NCBI RefSeq assembly: GCF_001426265.1
Contig: NZ_LMDG01000007.1
Coordinates: 3,470-67,469, forward strand
Length of the DNA: 64,000 nucleotides
From: Rhizobium sp. Root1220
Lineage (GTDB): Bacteria > Pseudomonadota > Alphaproteobacteria > Rhizobiales > Rhizobiaceae
Reading direction: 5' to 3'
Shown: positions 54,838 through 64,000 of the stretch, piece after piece
How positions within the stretch are numbered: the first letter of the stretch is position 1
Layout: every line of letters begins with the position of its first letter
Notes under the pieces: generated by a model
Seen by the model: the letters and a program-made list of their open reading frames with translations, nothing else
Database searches by the model: none
What the model was told of the DNA's origin: nothing
Position numbers and translations under genes: made by a program

Positions 54838-57210
54838 GTGAGCAGGATCCCGCGCGAAAAGACAGGAAGCATGGGCAAGCGTCCCGCCAAGATCGGGCGT
54901 GCCGGCAGCGAGCCTGCTGTCGAGACGCTGATCAGTGCCCATGGCGCCCTGCCGTCACGAGAAGTGATCCTGCGTTTCATCGCCGATCACCCGCAGAAGG
55001 CCTCGAAGCGCGAACTCGCCAAGGCTTTTGGGCTTAAGGGCGAGAGCCGCGTGGAACTCAAGCACATCCTGCGTGAGCTTGAACAAGAGGGCATGCTTCA
55101 GAAGACGCGCAAATCGCTAATCCGGCCGGGCGCACTGCCACCGGTAACGGTGCTAGATATCACGACGCGCGACAAGGACGGCGAACTGATCGGCCGTCCG
55201 GCTGAATGGCCGGATGAGCAGGGCGTGGCTCCGGCGGTTGCCATCCGGCAGTCGAGTTCTCCCGCAGGACGCAACGGCAAGGGCAAAGCGCCCGTTGCGG
55301 GCATGGGCGATCGGGTCCTCGCGAAGATCTTCCCGGCTACCGATCGCGGCGGCCCGGCCTACACCGCCCGCATCATCAAGATTCTCGACAAGCGCCGCAC
55401 CGCGAGCATGGGCGTTTTCAAGGAGGCACCGGGTGGTGCCGGACGCCTGCTGCCGATCGAAAGGCGCGGCGAAGAGATGGTGATCGACCCGGATTACACG
55501 GGCGGCGCCAAGGACGGCGACCTCGTCGAAGTCGAGGTTGCACGCCTTGGCCGCTTCGGGCTTCCGCGTGCCAAGGTCCTGTCGGTCGTCGGTTCCGTCG
55601 GCTCGGAAAAGGCGATCTCTATGATCGCGATCCATGCGCACGGTATCCCGCATGTCTTCCCGCCGGCTGTCGTTGCCGAGGCCGATGACGCAAGGCCCGC
55701 GACAATGTCACATCGCGAGGACTGGCGCAGCGTTCCGCTTATCACCATCGATCCCGCTGACGCCAAGGACCACGACGATGCGGTCTATGCCGAATCAGAC
55801 CCCTCGCCCGACAATGTCGACGGCGTTATCGTCAACGTCGCGATTGCCGACGTTTCCTACTACGTCCGCCCGAACTCGCCGCTCGACCGTGAAGCACTGA
55901 AGCGCGGCAATTCCGTGTACTTCCCGGACCGGGTCGTACCGATGTTGCCCGAGCGCATTTCGAACGATCTCTGCTCTCTGAGAGAAGGCCAGGACCGCCC
56001 TGCTTTGGCCGTACGCATGGTGTTTTCGAAGGAGGGCCGCAAGATTGGCCACACCTTCCATCGTGTAATGATGAAGAGCGCGGCCAAGCTTTCCTACCAG
56101 CAGGCGCAGGCGGCGATCGACGGACAGCCAGACGACAAGACTGGACCACTGCTCGAACCGATCCTGAAGCCGCTATGGCACGCCTACAAGGTGATGACGC
56201 GCGGCCGCGAACGGCGTCAGCCGCTCGAACTCGACATGCCGGAGCGCAAGATCCTGTTGAAGCCGGACGGCACAGTCGACCGTGTCTTCGTGCCACCACG
56301 TCTCGACGCGCACAAGCTGATCGAGGAGATGATGATCCAGGCAAACGTTTCGGCAGCCGAAACGCTGGAGAAGAAGAAGCAGCCACTGATCTACCGTATC
56401 CATGACGGGCCGACACTCGCCAAGCAGGAGATCCTGCGCGAGTTTTTGGCCACGCTTGGTATTTCCTTGGCCAAGGGCGGTAATATGCGCTCCAACAATT
56501 TCAACATCATTCTCGAGAAGGCGCAGGATACCCCGCATCAGACGATGGTCAACGAGATGGTGCTGCGCTCGCAGAGCCAAGCGATCTACAGCCCGGAAAA
56601 CATCGGGCACTTTGGCCTGAACCTGATGAAATACGCGCACTTCACCTCGCCGATCCGTCGCTACGCCGATCTGATTGTCCATCGTGCGCTCGTCGGGTCG
56701 CTCGGCTTCGGCGAAGGTGGCATTAACCCTGATGAGGAAGCGACGCTGGATGATATCGCTGCCGAGATCTCTACCTTCGAACGCCGCGCCATGGCTGCCG
56801 AGCGCGAGACCGTGGATCGACTGATAGCCCACCATCTGGCTGGTCGAGTCGGCGAGGAATTCGCAGGACGCGTGTCAGGTGTGACGAAATCGGGACTATT
56901 TGTCGCCCTGCCGGACTATGGAGCCGACGGCTTCGTTCCTATATCTACGCTCGGAACGGACTACTTCATCTATGATGAGGCGCATCAAGCGTTGTCGGGG
57001 GAAAAGACCGGCCTCGGCTACCGACTGGGCGACGGCGTCACTGTCAAGCTCGCGGAAGCCATTCCGCTCGCCGGCGCGCTTCGCTTCGAGATGATCAGCG
57101 AAGGGCGGAAGATGCCGACCGCTGTACGTTCGTTCCACAAGGCGGGCCGGCGCGATGCAAACGCGGCGCGCAAAAAGGCCGGAACAAGGCCGCCAAGAGG
57201 GCGGCGATAG
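54838..57210 (+). CDS. rnr: Ribonuclease R
   Basis: A 790-residue 3'-5' exoribonuclease of the RNB (RNase II) family that degrades structured RNA. The N-terminal winged-helix region is PSREVILRFIADHPQKASKR; the catalytic RNB core has ITIDPADAKDHDDAVYAE with its acidic cluster and YAHFTSPIRRYADL; the S1 domain follows near 690-770 and the tail is Arg/Lys-rich. The GTG at 54838 is 2 bp after topA; the ATG at 54871, with AGGA before it, is an equally possible start. Confidence 0.96.
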   Translation: MSRIPREKTGSMGKRPAKIGRAGSEPAVETLISAHGALPSREVILRFIADHPQKASKRELAKAFGLKGESRVELKHILRELEQEGMLQKTRKSLIRPGALPPVTVLDITTRDKDGELIGRPAEWPDEQGVAPAVAIRQSSSPAGRNGKGKAPVAGMGDRVLAKIFPATDRGGPAYTARIIKILDKRRTASMGVFKEAPGGAGRLLPIERRGEEMVIDPDYTGGAKDGDLVEVEVARLGRFGLPRAKVLSVVGSVGSEKAISMIAIHAHGIPHVFPPAVVAEADDARPATMSHREDWRSVPLITIDPADAKDHDDAVYAESDPSPDNVDGVIVNVAIADVSYYVRPNSPLDREALKRGNSVYFPDRVVPMLPERISNDLCSLREGQDRPALAVRMVFSKEGRKIGHTFHRVMMKSAAKLSYQQAQAAIDGQPDDKTGPLLEPILKPLWHAYKVMTRGRERRQPLELDMPERKILLKPDGTVDRVFVPPRLDAHKLIEEMMIQANVSAAETLEKKKQPLIYRIHDGPTLAKQEILREFLATLGISLAKGGNMRSNNFNIILEKAQDTPHQTMVNEMVLRSQSQAIYSPENIGHFGLNLMKYAHFTSPIRRYADLIVHRALVGSLGFGEGGINPDEEATLDDIAAEISTFERRAMAAERETVDRLIAHHLAGRVGEEFAGRVSGVTKSGLFVALPDYGADGFVPISTLGTDYFIYDEAHQALSGEKTGLGYRLGDGVTVKLAEAIPLAGALRFEMISEGRKMPTAVRSFHKAGRRDANAARKKAGTRPPRGRR

Positions 57211-57240
57211 GCGTGTAGGGCGCCGGAAAAGGAAACGACC

Positions 57241-57693
57241 ATGACCACCCCAAGCGACCTGACCATCCAATACGGAGGAAGCGAAGAGGTGGAACGTCCG
57301 CTCGGCCGTTCTATTGGTCGCGGCATGCTCAACCGCTGCCCCGCCTGCGGTAGAGGCAAGCTTTTTCGTCGGTTCCTGAAGCCGGTCGACAATTGCGCCG
57401 CCTGCGGCGAGGCTATGCATCATCATCGCTCCGACGATCTTCCGCCGTATCTGACGATCGTGGTCATCGGCCACATTATCATCGCCGGCTACATGATGAC
57501 TGATCTCGTCTGGCCGATGCCGCTTTGGCTCACCTTCACGATCTGGGCGCCGATCACACTACTGGCCACCCTGCTAGTCATCCAGCCGATCAAGGGCGGC
57601 GTTATCGGCCTGCAATGGGCGATGAAGATGCACGGCTTCGGGGGACACAGCGGCGATCACGACGAGTATGAAATCCCCGGTCGCCGACGTTAG
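57241..57693 (+). CDS. DUF983 membrane protein with zinc ribbon
   Basis: A 150-residue protein of the DUF983 family: zinc ribbon from CPACGRGKLFRRFLK and CAACGEAM, then HHRSDDLPPY, and two transmembrane segments (about 72-92 and 98-120). Function unknown; the gene follows rnr in many alphaproteobacteria, as here after 30 bp. Confidence 0.9.
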   Translation: MTTPSDLTIQYGGSEEVERPLGRSIGRGMLNRCPACGRGKLFRRFLKPVDNCAACGEAMHHHRSDDLPPYLTIVVIGHIIIAGYMMTDLVWPMPLWLTFTIWAPITLLATLLVIQPIKGGVIGLQWAMKMHGFGGHSGDHDEYEIPGRRR

Positions 57694-57955
57694 GCGATCC
57701 TTCACCATCACGACACATTTCGCGTGTAGTGGGCAACGCTCAAATGCGCCGCGGCTCTTGCGTCCGCGGCGATACGTCCGATTGCGTTTCAATGGTAAGC
57801 TTTATTGATAGAACCTATCCAAAAACATTCAGGTTATTGCAGCCAGCGCCTTTCATCTTGTAAAGCACACCCGTCACTTGGATTTGGCACGTCTGTGCCT
57901 TTCTATGTGCTTCGCGGCAGCGATTCTTAGCAGTATGTCTCTAAGGGATGGGTAT

Positions 57956-59140
57956 ATGTCTCAGCCGCGAAACGGCACACCAGGCGATGTCGAGGAAATC
58001 CATTGGCCTTCACTGGTGGCAGCCGTCTCGTCCATTTCGGCCGTCGGCATAGCAATTGGCCTCGGGCTTCCGCTTCTCAGCATCATTCTCGAAAAGCGCG
58101 GCATTCCATCCACCCTCATCGGCCTCAACACGGCCATGGCTGGCGTTGCGGCAATGGTCGCCGCACCGATCACCACAAAGCTGGCGCACCGGTTTGGCGT
58201 CGCGCAAACCATGATCTGGGCGGTGGTGATTTCGGCGCTGAGCGCGCTCTGTTTCTACTACGCCCAAGACTTCTGGATGTGGTTTCCGTTGCGCTTCGCC
58301 TTCCACGGCGCCACGACGACCTTGTTCATCCTCTCGGAGTTCTGGATCAATGCCGCCTCGCCGCCTTCCAAGCGCGGATTCGTACTCGGTATCTATGCGA
58401 CGGTGCTGTCGCTTGGCTTTGCCGCCGGGCCCCTGCTGTTTTCGGTCCTCGGCAGCGACGGCATCCTTCCCTTCGCTGTAGGCGCCTGCGCGATCCTCCT
58501 TGCAGCCGTCCCGATCTTTATCGCCCGCTATGAGAGTCCTGTCTTGGAGGAGAAGCCGGAGTTGCATTTCATGCGCTACGTTTTCCTCGTGCCGAGCGCA
58601 ACAGCGGCTGTTTTCATCTTCGGCGCGGTGGAAGCGGGCGGTCTGGCGCTGTTTCCGATCTATGCCGTGCGCGCATCCTTCACCGAATCGCAAGCCGCCC
58701 TGCTGCTGACGGTGATGGGAATCGGCAACATGATCTTTCAGATCCCTGTCGGTCTGCTTTCCGACCGCATGAAAGACAAACGTCCGCTGCTGGCCGGAAT
58801 GGCCTTCATGGGCCTCATTGGCTCCTTGATGCTGCCGTTCCTTGTCCATAGCTGGGTGATGATGGCAGGGGTGTTGCTGTTCTGGGGCGGCTGCGTGGCC
58901 GGACTGTACACGGTCGGGCTCAGCCACCTCGGTTCACGGTTGACTGGCTCCGACCTTGCGGCGGCCAACGCAGCTTTCGTTTTCTGTTATGCAGTCGGCA
59001 CGGTCGCTGGACCACAAGTCATCGGCGCCGCCATCGATGTCGCCGGAAACAACGGTTTTGCGTGGGCCATCGCCGGCTTCTTCGGGCTTTATGCCCTGCT
59101 TTCCGCCGCAAGGTTGCTTTTCATTCGAAAGCGGACTTGA
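57956..59140 (+). CDS. MFS transporter
   Basis: A 394-residue inner-membrane carrier with about 12 hydrophobic segments. Seen: GLPLLSIILEKRGIPSTLIG after TM1, the loop between TM2 and TM3 TTKLAHRFG, and LSDRMKDKRPLL between TM8 and TM9 as a second half motif A. It resembles the YcaD-like (UPF0226) sugar/drug group; substrate unknown. I chose the ATG at 57956 with AAGGGA before it; upstream in-frame ATGs give an unlikely extra hydrophobic stretch. Confidence 0.88.
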   Translation: MSQPRNGTPGDVEEIHWPSLVAAVSSISAVGIAIGLGLPLLSIILEKRGIPSTLIGLNTAMAGVAAMVAAPITTKLAHRFGVAQTMIWAVVISALSALCFYYAQDFWMWFPLRFAFHGATTTLFILSEFWINAASPPSKRGFVLGIYATVLSLGFAAGPLLFSVLGSDGILPFAVGACAILLAAVPIFIARYESPVLEEKPELHFMRYVFLVPSATAAVFIFGAVEAGGLALFPIYAVRASFTESQAALLLTVMGIGNMIFQIPVGLLSDRMKDKRPLLAGMAFMGLIGSLMLPFLVHSWVMMAGVLLFWGGCVAGLYTVGLSHLGSRLTGSDLAAANAAFVFCYAVGTVAGPQVIGAAIDVAGNNGFAWAIAGFFGLYALLSAARLLFIRKRT

Positions 59141-59233
59141 CATTTCGGGCTAGATTCGTAGTTTCGCGCCAGAATTGGCCGTGGAGCCCATCCGGCATTT
59201 GACGGCATTCATTTTTTTAAAGGCAGGACGACC

Positions 59234-59401
59234 ATGGCCAAGGCTACAACAATCAAGATCAAGCTGCTGTCGACAGCCGACACAGGTTCTTTCTACGTCA
59301 CGACGAAGAACAGCCGTACGATGACGGACAAGATGACGAAGACCAAGTATGACCCGATTGCTCGCAAGCATGTCGAGTTCAAGGAAACCAAGATCAAGTA
59401 A
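59234..59401 (+). CDS. rpmG: Ribosomal protein bL33
   Basis: A 55-residue large-subunit protein, read directly because it is short. It starts [20 protein letters not shown] and contains [18 protein letters not shown] and ends VEFKETKIK, the usual bL33 pattern. It lacks the zinc-binding Cys pairs, so it is the zinc-independent (C-minus) type. AGGACG precedes the ATG and a terminator follows. Confidence 0.97.
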   Translation: MAKATTIKIKLLSTADTGSFYVTTKNSRTMTDKMTKTKYDPIARKHVEFKETKIK

Positions 59402-59424
59402 TCACTTGATCTGACGTTCTTCAA

Positions 59425-59465
59425 AAAAGGCGCGCGCCCAACGGCTGCGTGCCTTTTCTTTTGTC
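59425..59465 (+). terminator. Intrinsic terminator of rpmG
   Basis: AAAAGGCGCGC pairs with GCGTGCCTTTT (one mismatch) around a short GC-rich loop, followed by CTTTTGT. It starts 24 bp after the rpmG stop codon. Confidence 0.75.
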
Positions 59466-59487
59466 CGTATCGCAGTCCGTGCCAAGC

Positions 59488-59684
59488 ACAAAATAGAAAC
59501 GCCGCCCTGCCCGAACACACGGAGAGGACGGCGTTTTCACGAAAGGGGGTCGACCAGCAAGCAACGCGGCACGAGGAACCGCTGGTGTTGCGTACCAGCC
59601 GACCGACCCCACGACCCAGGAGATGCGGCGGACCTGAGCATCATGGGGTATCCTGGACTCCACGACGGGAGCTTTTTCTCTTGT
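59488..59684 (-). ncRNA. Candidate structured small RNA
   Basis: No protein frame fits this stretch. On the minus strand there is a plausible promoter (TTGATT at 59715-59720, 18 bp, AATTAT at 59691-59696) and, about 195 nt further, a strong terminator: GAAAACGCCGTCC pairs with GGGCGGCGTTTC (59526-59538 with 59496-59507), followed by TATTTTG. In between, GGGGTCG...CGACCCC encloses a GCTGGT/ACCAGC hairpin. The terminator stem also works in the other direction. I cannot match it to a named rhizobial RNA family. Confidence 0.45.
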
Positions 59685-60117
59685 GTGCCGATAATTGCCG
59701 TGAACGCGGAAGAAAATCAACAAATTCTTAAGGGTTAGATTTCCTAGCTTGATTTCATGGTTAAAAGTACGGCTTTGGGACAGTTTTTATAGTCTCGAGT
59801 CGATCTTTCCGGCAAGAACAGGGTGCAAAGCCATAAAGAACACCGCCAATATAGGCCAATAGTATTAGCATTCGTGGGCGACGTATCAAGATCGTGCCTG
59901 CAGCACCTCAGGCAAAACCTGTCAAAATATGATTGTTCATCATGTTTTTGCTGTTACAGCGACCTTGCGTGCTTGGACTAACGTCCGGAAATCATCGTCA
60001 TTCCAACGTGGCAACAGAGCCGTCTTCCATCCTACTTGCAGCAGCATCTTGCAGTATAGCGATAAGGACTGGCGACATACCTGTGCATGAGCGAGACGTT
60101 GGCTGGCCAGCCGTGCC
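59685..60117. other. Gene-poor stretch between candidate RNA and pleD
   Basis: Apart from the promoter of the candidate RNA, no gene is seen in these 433 bases. The AT content is clearly higher than in flanking genes. The 3' part lies directly downstream of pleD; no strong terminator was found. Confidence 0.4.
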
Positions 60118-61488
60118 TCAAGCGACGGCAACCACGCGATTGCGGCCGCCATTTTTGGCTTCGTAAAGCGCGACGTCGGCCTGCTTCATCAGTTGGCCGG
60201 GGGTGATGACCGACGCGATGCGTGACGAGATGCCGAAGGACGCCGTTACGCTCAACTCCTGGCCTGACGACTTCAGCTTGAACGGCGCCGTTTCAACGGC
60301 TGCGCGCAACCGTTCTGCGACTGCCGCCGCGACTTCAGGCGACGTATCAGGCATGATGACCACAAACTCTTCGCCGCCGTAACGGCATGCAAGGTCGGCG
60401 CCGCGGACCGTCGATCGAATACGACTTGCGAACTCTTTCAGAACATCATCTCCGGCATCGTGCCCGTAGGTATCGTTGACCTGCTTGAACCGGTCGATGT
60501 CGGTGATCAGCACGGAAAGGGGACGTCCGCGGGCCATCGAGCGGTTGAACAGCGTACTCAGATGGTTGTCGAGATAACGGCGGTTGTTGAGCCCCGTCAG
60601 CGGGTCGGTGACAGCAAGCTCGATCGTATGCTTCACGCTTGCGCGCAGGCGATCGTTATAGCGCTTGCGCCGCATCTGGGTGAGGCTGCGTGCGACAAGT
60701 TCATTCGGATCCACCGGCCGGACGATGTAGTCGTTTACCCCAAGTTCGAGCGCGCGGATGACCATATCGTCGTCGCCCTGCTCTGTTATGATCAGGATCG
60801 GCAGAAAGCGTGTGCGGTCCAGCGACCGAAGTTGCGAGCATAGCCGCAGCGGATCGTAATCTTCGAAGTTAGCGTTGACGATCACCAGTTCAAAGGGGTT
60901 CTCGGACGCTTCGAAAATAGCCGCTTGCGGATCGGAGATTGCCGAGACATCAGCGATCGGCTTCAGTGCCCTGATGATGCGCTCCTGCGAATTCGCGCGT
61001 CCATCGACGAGCAGGACCTGACCGGTATCATCGGTGGCCCCTTCGCCCGCACGCAGGAGTTCGTCGATACCCATGGTATGCGCCGTCTCGGCTCGAATGC
61101 GCAGTTCGTCACTGAGCGTCTTCAGGCGGAGAAGGCTTTTGACCCGCGATATCAACTGCAGATCATTTACCGGCTTGGTCAGGAAATCGTCGGCTCCGGC
61201 CTTAAGCCCGCGGACGCGATCCGCTGGCTGATCCAGGGCAGTCACCATGACAACGGGGATATGCGACGTCCTGGGACTGGCCTTCAGCCGCTCGCACACT
61301 TCAAAACCGTCAATGCCCGGCATCATGATGTCAAGCAGCACGAGATCGACCTGGTTCCGCTCGCATATTGCCAGCGCCTGATAGCCGTCGGCAGCTGTCA
61401 TGACCTCGAAATATTCGGCGATCAACCGCGCCTCGAGGAGCTTCACGTTGGCCGGGATGTCATCAACCACCAGAATTCGCGCAGTCAT
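60118..61488 (-). CDS. pleD: PleD diguanylate cyclase response regulator
   Basis: A 456-residue regulator: receiver 1 (about 1-120, phosphoacceptor Asp in DLVLLDIMMPG), a degenerate receiver 2 (about 155-270), and a GGDEF domain with the active site YGGEEFVV and the product-inhibition site RGAD five residues before it. It makes cyclic di-GMP. In Caulobacter PleD controls the motile-to-sessile switch and is phosphorylated by the DivJ/PleC kinases. It follows divK by 21 bp. Confidence 0.95.
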   Translation of the reverse strand: MTARILVVDDIPANVKLLEARLIAEYFEVMTAADGYQALAICERNQVDLVLLDIMMPGIDGFEVCERLKASPRTSHIPVVMVTALDQPADRVRGLKAGADDFLTKPVNDLQLISRVKSLLRLKTLSDELRIRAETAHTMGIDELLRAGEGATDDTGQVLLVDGRANSQERIIRALKPIADVSAISDPQAAIFEASENPFELVIVNANFEDYDPLRLCSQLRSLDRTRFLPILIITEQGDDDMVIRALELGVNDYIVRPVDPNELVARSLTQMRRKRYNDRLRASVKHTIELAVTDPLTGLNNRRYLDNHLSTLFNRSMARGRPLSVLITDIDRFKQVNDTYGHDAGDDVLKEFASRIRSTVRGADLACRYGGEEFVVIMPDTSPEVAAAVAERLRAAVETAPFKLKSSGQELSVTASFGISSRIASVITPGQLMKQADVALYEAKNGGRNRVVAVA

Positions 61489-61509
61489 GGGCTTCTTTCT
61501 GCTGATACG

Positions 61510-61881
61510 TCAGGCATCGCCGAGGTAAGTCTTGATCGTCTCGATGAACTTCGGGACGGAAATGGGCTTCGAGACATAGGCCTCGCATCCGCCCTGGCGG
61601 ATGCGCTCTTCGTCGCCCTTCATCGCAAAGGCCGTGACAGCGATCACCGGGATGACATGCAGATCATCGTCCTCCTTCAGCCATTTGGTGACTTCGAGGC
61701 CGGAAACCTCCGGTAGCTGAATATCCATCAGGATCAGATCAGGGCGATGCTTGCGCGCAAGCTCCAGCGCTTCCATGCCGTTTCGGGTCTGAATAGTCGT
61801 ATATCCGGACGCCTCGATAAGGTCGCGAAAGAGCTTCATGTTGAGCTCGTTATCTTCTACAATCATCACCTGTTTGGGCAT
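61510..61881 (-). CDS. divK: DivK single-domain response regulator
   Basis: A 123-residue receiver protein of the CtrA cell-cycle pathway: [18 protein letters not shown] at the start, phosphoacceptor in [32 protein letters not shown] and Lys in YVSKPISV. In alphaproteobacteria DivK regulates DivL/CckA and through them CtrA. The ATG at 61881 ([10 protein letters not shown]) with AGGA before it is the usual start. Operon with pleD. Confidence 0.96.
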   Translation of the reverse strand: MPKQVMIVEDNELNMKLFRDLIEASGYTTIQTRNGMEALELARKHRPDLILMDIQLPEVSGLEVTKWLKEDDDLHVIPVIAVTAFAMKGDEERIRQGGCEAYVSKPISVPKFIETIKTYLGDA

Positions 61882-62012
61882 GACACGCGTCCTACGTCCG
61901 TTCCGGCAACCGTTCGTCCGCATGAGAAAGACATGCGAGCACACGGCTCCATGAAACCGATAGAAGCACGCTATCGGTATTTGGTTGAAAAATAGGTAAC
62001 TTACCCCGCGAA

Positions 62013-62321
62013 ATGCAAAGCAACTTCAAGACTTCGAAACAACTTTCCGCCGATCCGCAACAAACGGCAATCGCCGTTCTCGCCTGGCTTGCGAACGAGC
62101 AGGATCTATTCGGTCGCTTCCTGGCGTTGACCGGTGTCGAACCAGGGCGAGTACGCCACGCCGTCAACGATGCCGGGTTTCTATCGGGCATGATGGACTT
62201 CCTGATGAACCACGAACCGACGGCGATGGCCTTTTGCCAGGCTACGGGAACTCCGCCCGAGGTGCTGAACGCAGCATGGTTGCATTTCTCGCCACCAGGG
62301 CTGGGCTCCGGAGAATACTGA
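62013..62321 (+). CDS. DUF3572 protein
   Basis: A 102-residue soluble helical protein. [48 protein letters not shown] and [12 protein letters not shown] are hallmarks of DUF3572, a small alphaproteobacterial family of unknown function. Divergent from divK and 2 bp before the HAD-like gene. Confidence 0.92.
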   Translation: MQSNFKTSKQLSADPQQTAIAVLAWLANEQDLFGRFLALTGVEPGRVRHAVNDAGFLSGMMDFLMNHEPTAMAFCQATGTPPEVLNAAWLHFSPPGLGSGEY

Positions 62322-62323
62322 TA

Positions 62324-62995
62324 ATGGATGTTGCAACCGACGTTCGCCAGGTGCGCCTCGGCGACAGACCGCTCATCGTCTGCGACATTGACGAAGTCGT
62401 TCTCGAATTCATCTCGCCCTTCACGGCGTTTCTGCGATCTCATAGCTATGACCTCCTTCCGAGATCGTTCCGGCTTCACGGCAACATCGTTTCCCAACAC
62501 GACGGCAGCGAATTGGAACGGGCTACGGTCGATTCGCTCGAAGAGGCATTCTTCGCGAGCCAGGACTTGTGGCAGAAGCCGGCCGAAGAGGCGGTAGAGA
62601 CGCTGCAGATGCTTTCCACCGATGCAGACATCGTATTCTTGACGGCAATGCCGCCCCGCCATCATGGAATCCGGCGAAAGCTCCTTGACCAGCTTGACCT
62701 GTCTTTCGACATGATCGCCACCGAAGAACCCAAAGGGCCTGTCGTCGCACGGCTGCATGACCGGAGAGACCTGCCCGTCGCTTTCATCGACGATATGCAA
62801 CGCAACCTCCTGTCCGTCGGCGAGCATGTGCCGGAGTGCCTGCTCGTGACCATGATGGCCAATCCCGATTTCAAGCCGTTCGCACCAGCGCCGACTGGAT
62901 CAATCGTGGCCGCCTCCGGTTGGGGTCACGCACACGAATTGGTGCGCGCACATTTCTCGGTTAAGCCCACCAGGATTGCAAATCCCGCCGCATGA
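62324..62995 (+). CDS. HAD-superfamily hydrolase-like protein
   Basis: A 223-residue protein with the HAD core: nucleophile motif VCDIDEVV (Asp21, Asp23), the Thr motif VFLTAMPP, a Lys/Arg region and the acidic motif AFIDDMQRN. It probably hydrolyses a phosphate ester; substrate unknown. The ATG at 62324 directly follows the DUF3572 gene, so the two form an operon. Confidence 0.8.
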   Translation: MDVATDVRQVRLGDRPLIVCDIDEVVLEFISPFTAFLRSHSYDLLPRSFRLHGNIVSQHDGSELERATVDSLEEAFFASQDLWQKPAEEAVETLQMLSTDADIVFLTAMPPRHHGIRRKLLDQLDLSFDMIATEEPKGPVVARLHDRRDLPVAFIDDMQRNLLSVGEHVPECLLVTMMANPDFKPFAPAPTGSIVAASGWGHAHELVRAHFSVKPTRIANPAA

Positions 62996-63092
62996 GCGGA
63001 AGGCCACCCTTTATTCTTCCGATCGTTTCGTGCGGCAGCGACAGTCGATCCGAAGCGCAGATCGATATCCAACACAAACCTCTCCCGCTCAC

Positions 63093-63142
63093 TTGAGACT
63101 CGCGAGCTTAGAGGCTAATGTCACAATGTTCAATCTTTGTTC
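63093..63142 (+). promoter_or_regulatory. SOS promoter of dinB with LexA box
   Basis: A -35 TTGAGA (63093-63098) and a -10 TAATGT (63116-63121) are separated by 17 bp. Downstream, overlapping the expected transcription start, GTTCAATCTTTGTTC (63128-63142) is an exact GTTC-N7-GTTC LexA box of alphaproteobacteria. Repression by LexA and induction by DNA damage follow from this. Confidence 0.85.
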
Positions 63143-63147
63143 TCGCC

Positions 63148-64000
63148 ATGGTCCCCGTTCCAGACAAGATGCCCGGCTTCTGTCGTGACTGCCTCGGCGA
63201 GCAGAAGGCGGAAACGCGTCGCTGCACGGCGTGCGGCAGTCCTCGCCTCGTTAGACATAAAGAGCTCTATGATCTGACACTGGCGCACATCGACTGCGAC
63301 GCCTTCTATGCATCCGTCGAGAAACGCGACAATCCCGAGCTTGCCGACAAGCCGGTGATCATCGGCGGCGGCAAGCGTGGAGTGGTCTCAACCGCCTGCT
63401 ATATCGCGCGTATTCACGGCGTTCGATCGGCAATGCCTATGTTCAAGGCGCTGGAGGCCTGTCCGCAGGCGGTCGTCATTCGGCCTGATATGGAGAAGTA
63501 CGTGCGCGTTGGGCGCCAGGTGCGCGCCTTGATGCAAGAATTGACACCACTCGTCCAGCCGCTCTCGATCGACGAAGCCTTTCTCGAACTTGGCGGCACC
63601 GAACGCTTGCATCACGATCCGCCGGCCCGCACGCTGGCGAAATTCGCGCGGCGCATCGAGAAGGAAATCGGCATTACCATCTCCGTCGGGCTATCCTATT
63701 GCAAATTTCTCGCCAAGGTCGCATCGGACCTACAGAAACCGCGTGGCTTTTCCGTGATCGGTCGGGAAGAGGCCGTCTCCTTTCTCGCGCCGCGACCGGT
63801 GACGACGATCTGGGGGGTCGGCAAGGCTTTCTCGGCGACGCTGGAGGCCGACGGCATCCGAACGATCGGCCAGTTGCAGACCATGGAAGAAACTGACCTC
63901 ATGCGCCGCTACGGCAGCATGGGGCAGCGCCTCGCCCGTCTTTCCAGGGGCGTGGACGACCGTGACGTTCATCTCAACGACGCGGCGAAAAGCGTGTCGT
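63148..64000 (+). CDS. dinB: DNA polymerase IV with N-terminal zinc ribbon (partial)
   Basis: The first 284 residues of a Y-family translesion polymerase; the gene runs off the window. After an unusual N-terminal zinc ribbon (CRDC...CTAC, residues 9-28) come the catalytic palm motifs [15 protein letters not shown] and [10 protein letters not shown], the [15 protein letters not shown] stretch, and the thumb helix-hairpin-helix ([11 protein letters not shown]). The ATG at 63148 lies only 5 bp past the LexA box; the in-frame ATG at 63169 is an alternative. Many rhizobial DinB copies carry this extension. Confidence 0.93.
   Translation, partial: MVPVPDKMPGFCRDCLGEQKAETRRCTACGSPRLVRHKELYDLTLAHIDCDAFYASVEKRDNPELADKPVIIGGGKRGVVSTACYIARIHGVRSAMPMFKALEACPQAVVIRPDMEKYVRVGRQVRALMQELTPLVQPLSIDEAFLELGGTERLHHDPPARTLAKFARRIEKEIGITISVGLSYCKFLAKVASDLQKPRGFSVIGREEAVSFLAPRPVTTIWGVGKAFSATLEADGIRTIGQLQTMEETDLMRRYGSMGQRLARLSRGVDDRDVHLNDAAKSVS

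Noticed and set aside
57885..57915. A sigma-54 promoter (TTGGCACGTCTGTGCC)
   Set aside because: The GG to GC distance is one base short of the strict sigma-54 spacing and the -12 element reads TGCC instead of TTGC.
61910..61930. Second LexA-like box (GTTCCGGCAACCGTTC) upstream of divK
   Set aside because: The half-sites are separated by 8 bases, not 7, and the location is not a known SOS promoter.

Overview
The window looks like a chromosomal segment of a Rhizobiaceae member, close to Sinorhizobium/Ensifer or Rhizobium. This rests on gene content and order: gatCA and gatB, a pyrB / pseudo-dihydroorotase / plsY / dprA / topA / rnr / DUF983 run, divK-pleD beside rpmG, a second short FtsZ without the C-terminal tail, an N-terminally zinc-ribboned DinB, and an alphaproteobacterial LexA box (GTTC-N7-GTTC). 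No rRNA, tRNA, integrase, transposase or CRISPR array was recognised.

Bases 1-16.5 kb form an accessory island rich in nucleases, proteases and phosphoesterases. On the minus strand at 0.4-7.5 kb lie an Mrr-type nuclease, a small unknown gene, a secreted trypsin-like protease with two PAN modules, and a 1193-residue UPF1-like SF1 helicase. On the plus strand at 7.7-11.1 kb lie a periplasmic ClpP-fold protein, an unknown 385-residue protein, and a DNA methyltransferase broken by one frameshift. On the minus strand at 11.0-16.05 kb is a compact operon: a small DUF6634-like gene, an AAA+ ATPase fused to an M41-type zinc peptidase, a metallophosphoesterase, an unknown 327-residue protein, and a second paralogous metallophosphoesterase. 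It faces a divergent XRE regulator across a 21-bp-spaced direct repeat. This five-gene operon plus regulator is the best candidate for an undescribed system; a defence or stress role is inference.

Bases 16.5-28.5 kb hold signalling and envelope functions: a K+ channel with a zinc ribbon, a class III cyclase/FlgO-like/TPR protein, YHS and ankyrin exported proteins, an HWE histidine kinase with its single-domain response regulator, a decayed PAS sensor, a GFA enzyme, several very small genes, and ftsZ2.

Bases 28.7-64 kb are mostly core metabolism and information processing: panE-like reductase, aminotransferase, DsbA-like oxidoreductase, aroQ-accB-accC-aat, NDUFA12, gatB with two GNATs, gatCA, a UPF0173 hydrolase, ruvX, an AidB-like acyl-CoA dehydrogenase, pyrB with an apparently inactive pyrC' partner, plsY, dprA, topA, rnr, a DUF983 gene, an MFS transporter, rpmG, pleD/divK and the start of an SOS-regulated dinB. 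Four genes absent from a simple long-ORF view were read directly: 58- and 59-residue proteins, rpmG (55 residues) and the partial dinB. Several start codons were moved to positions with better ribosome binding sites.
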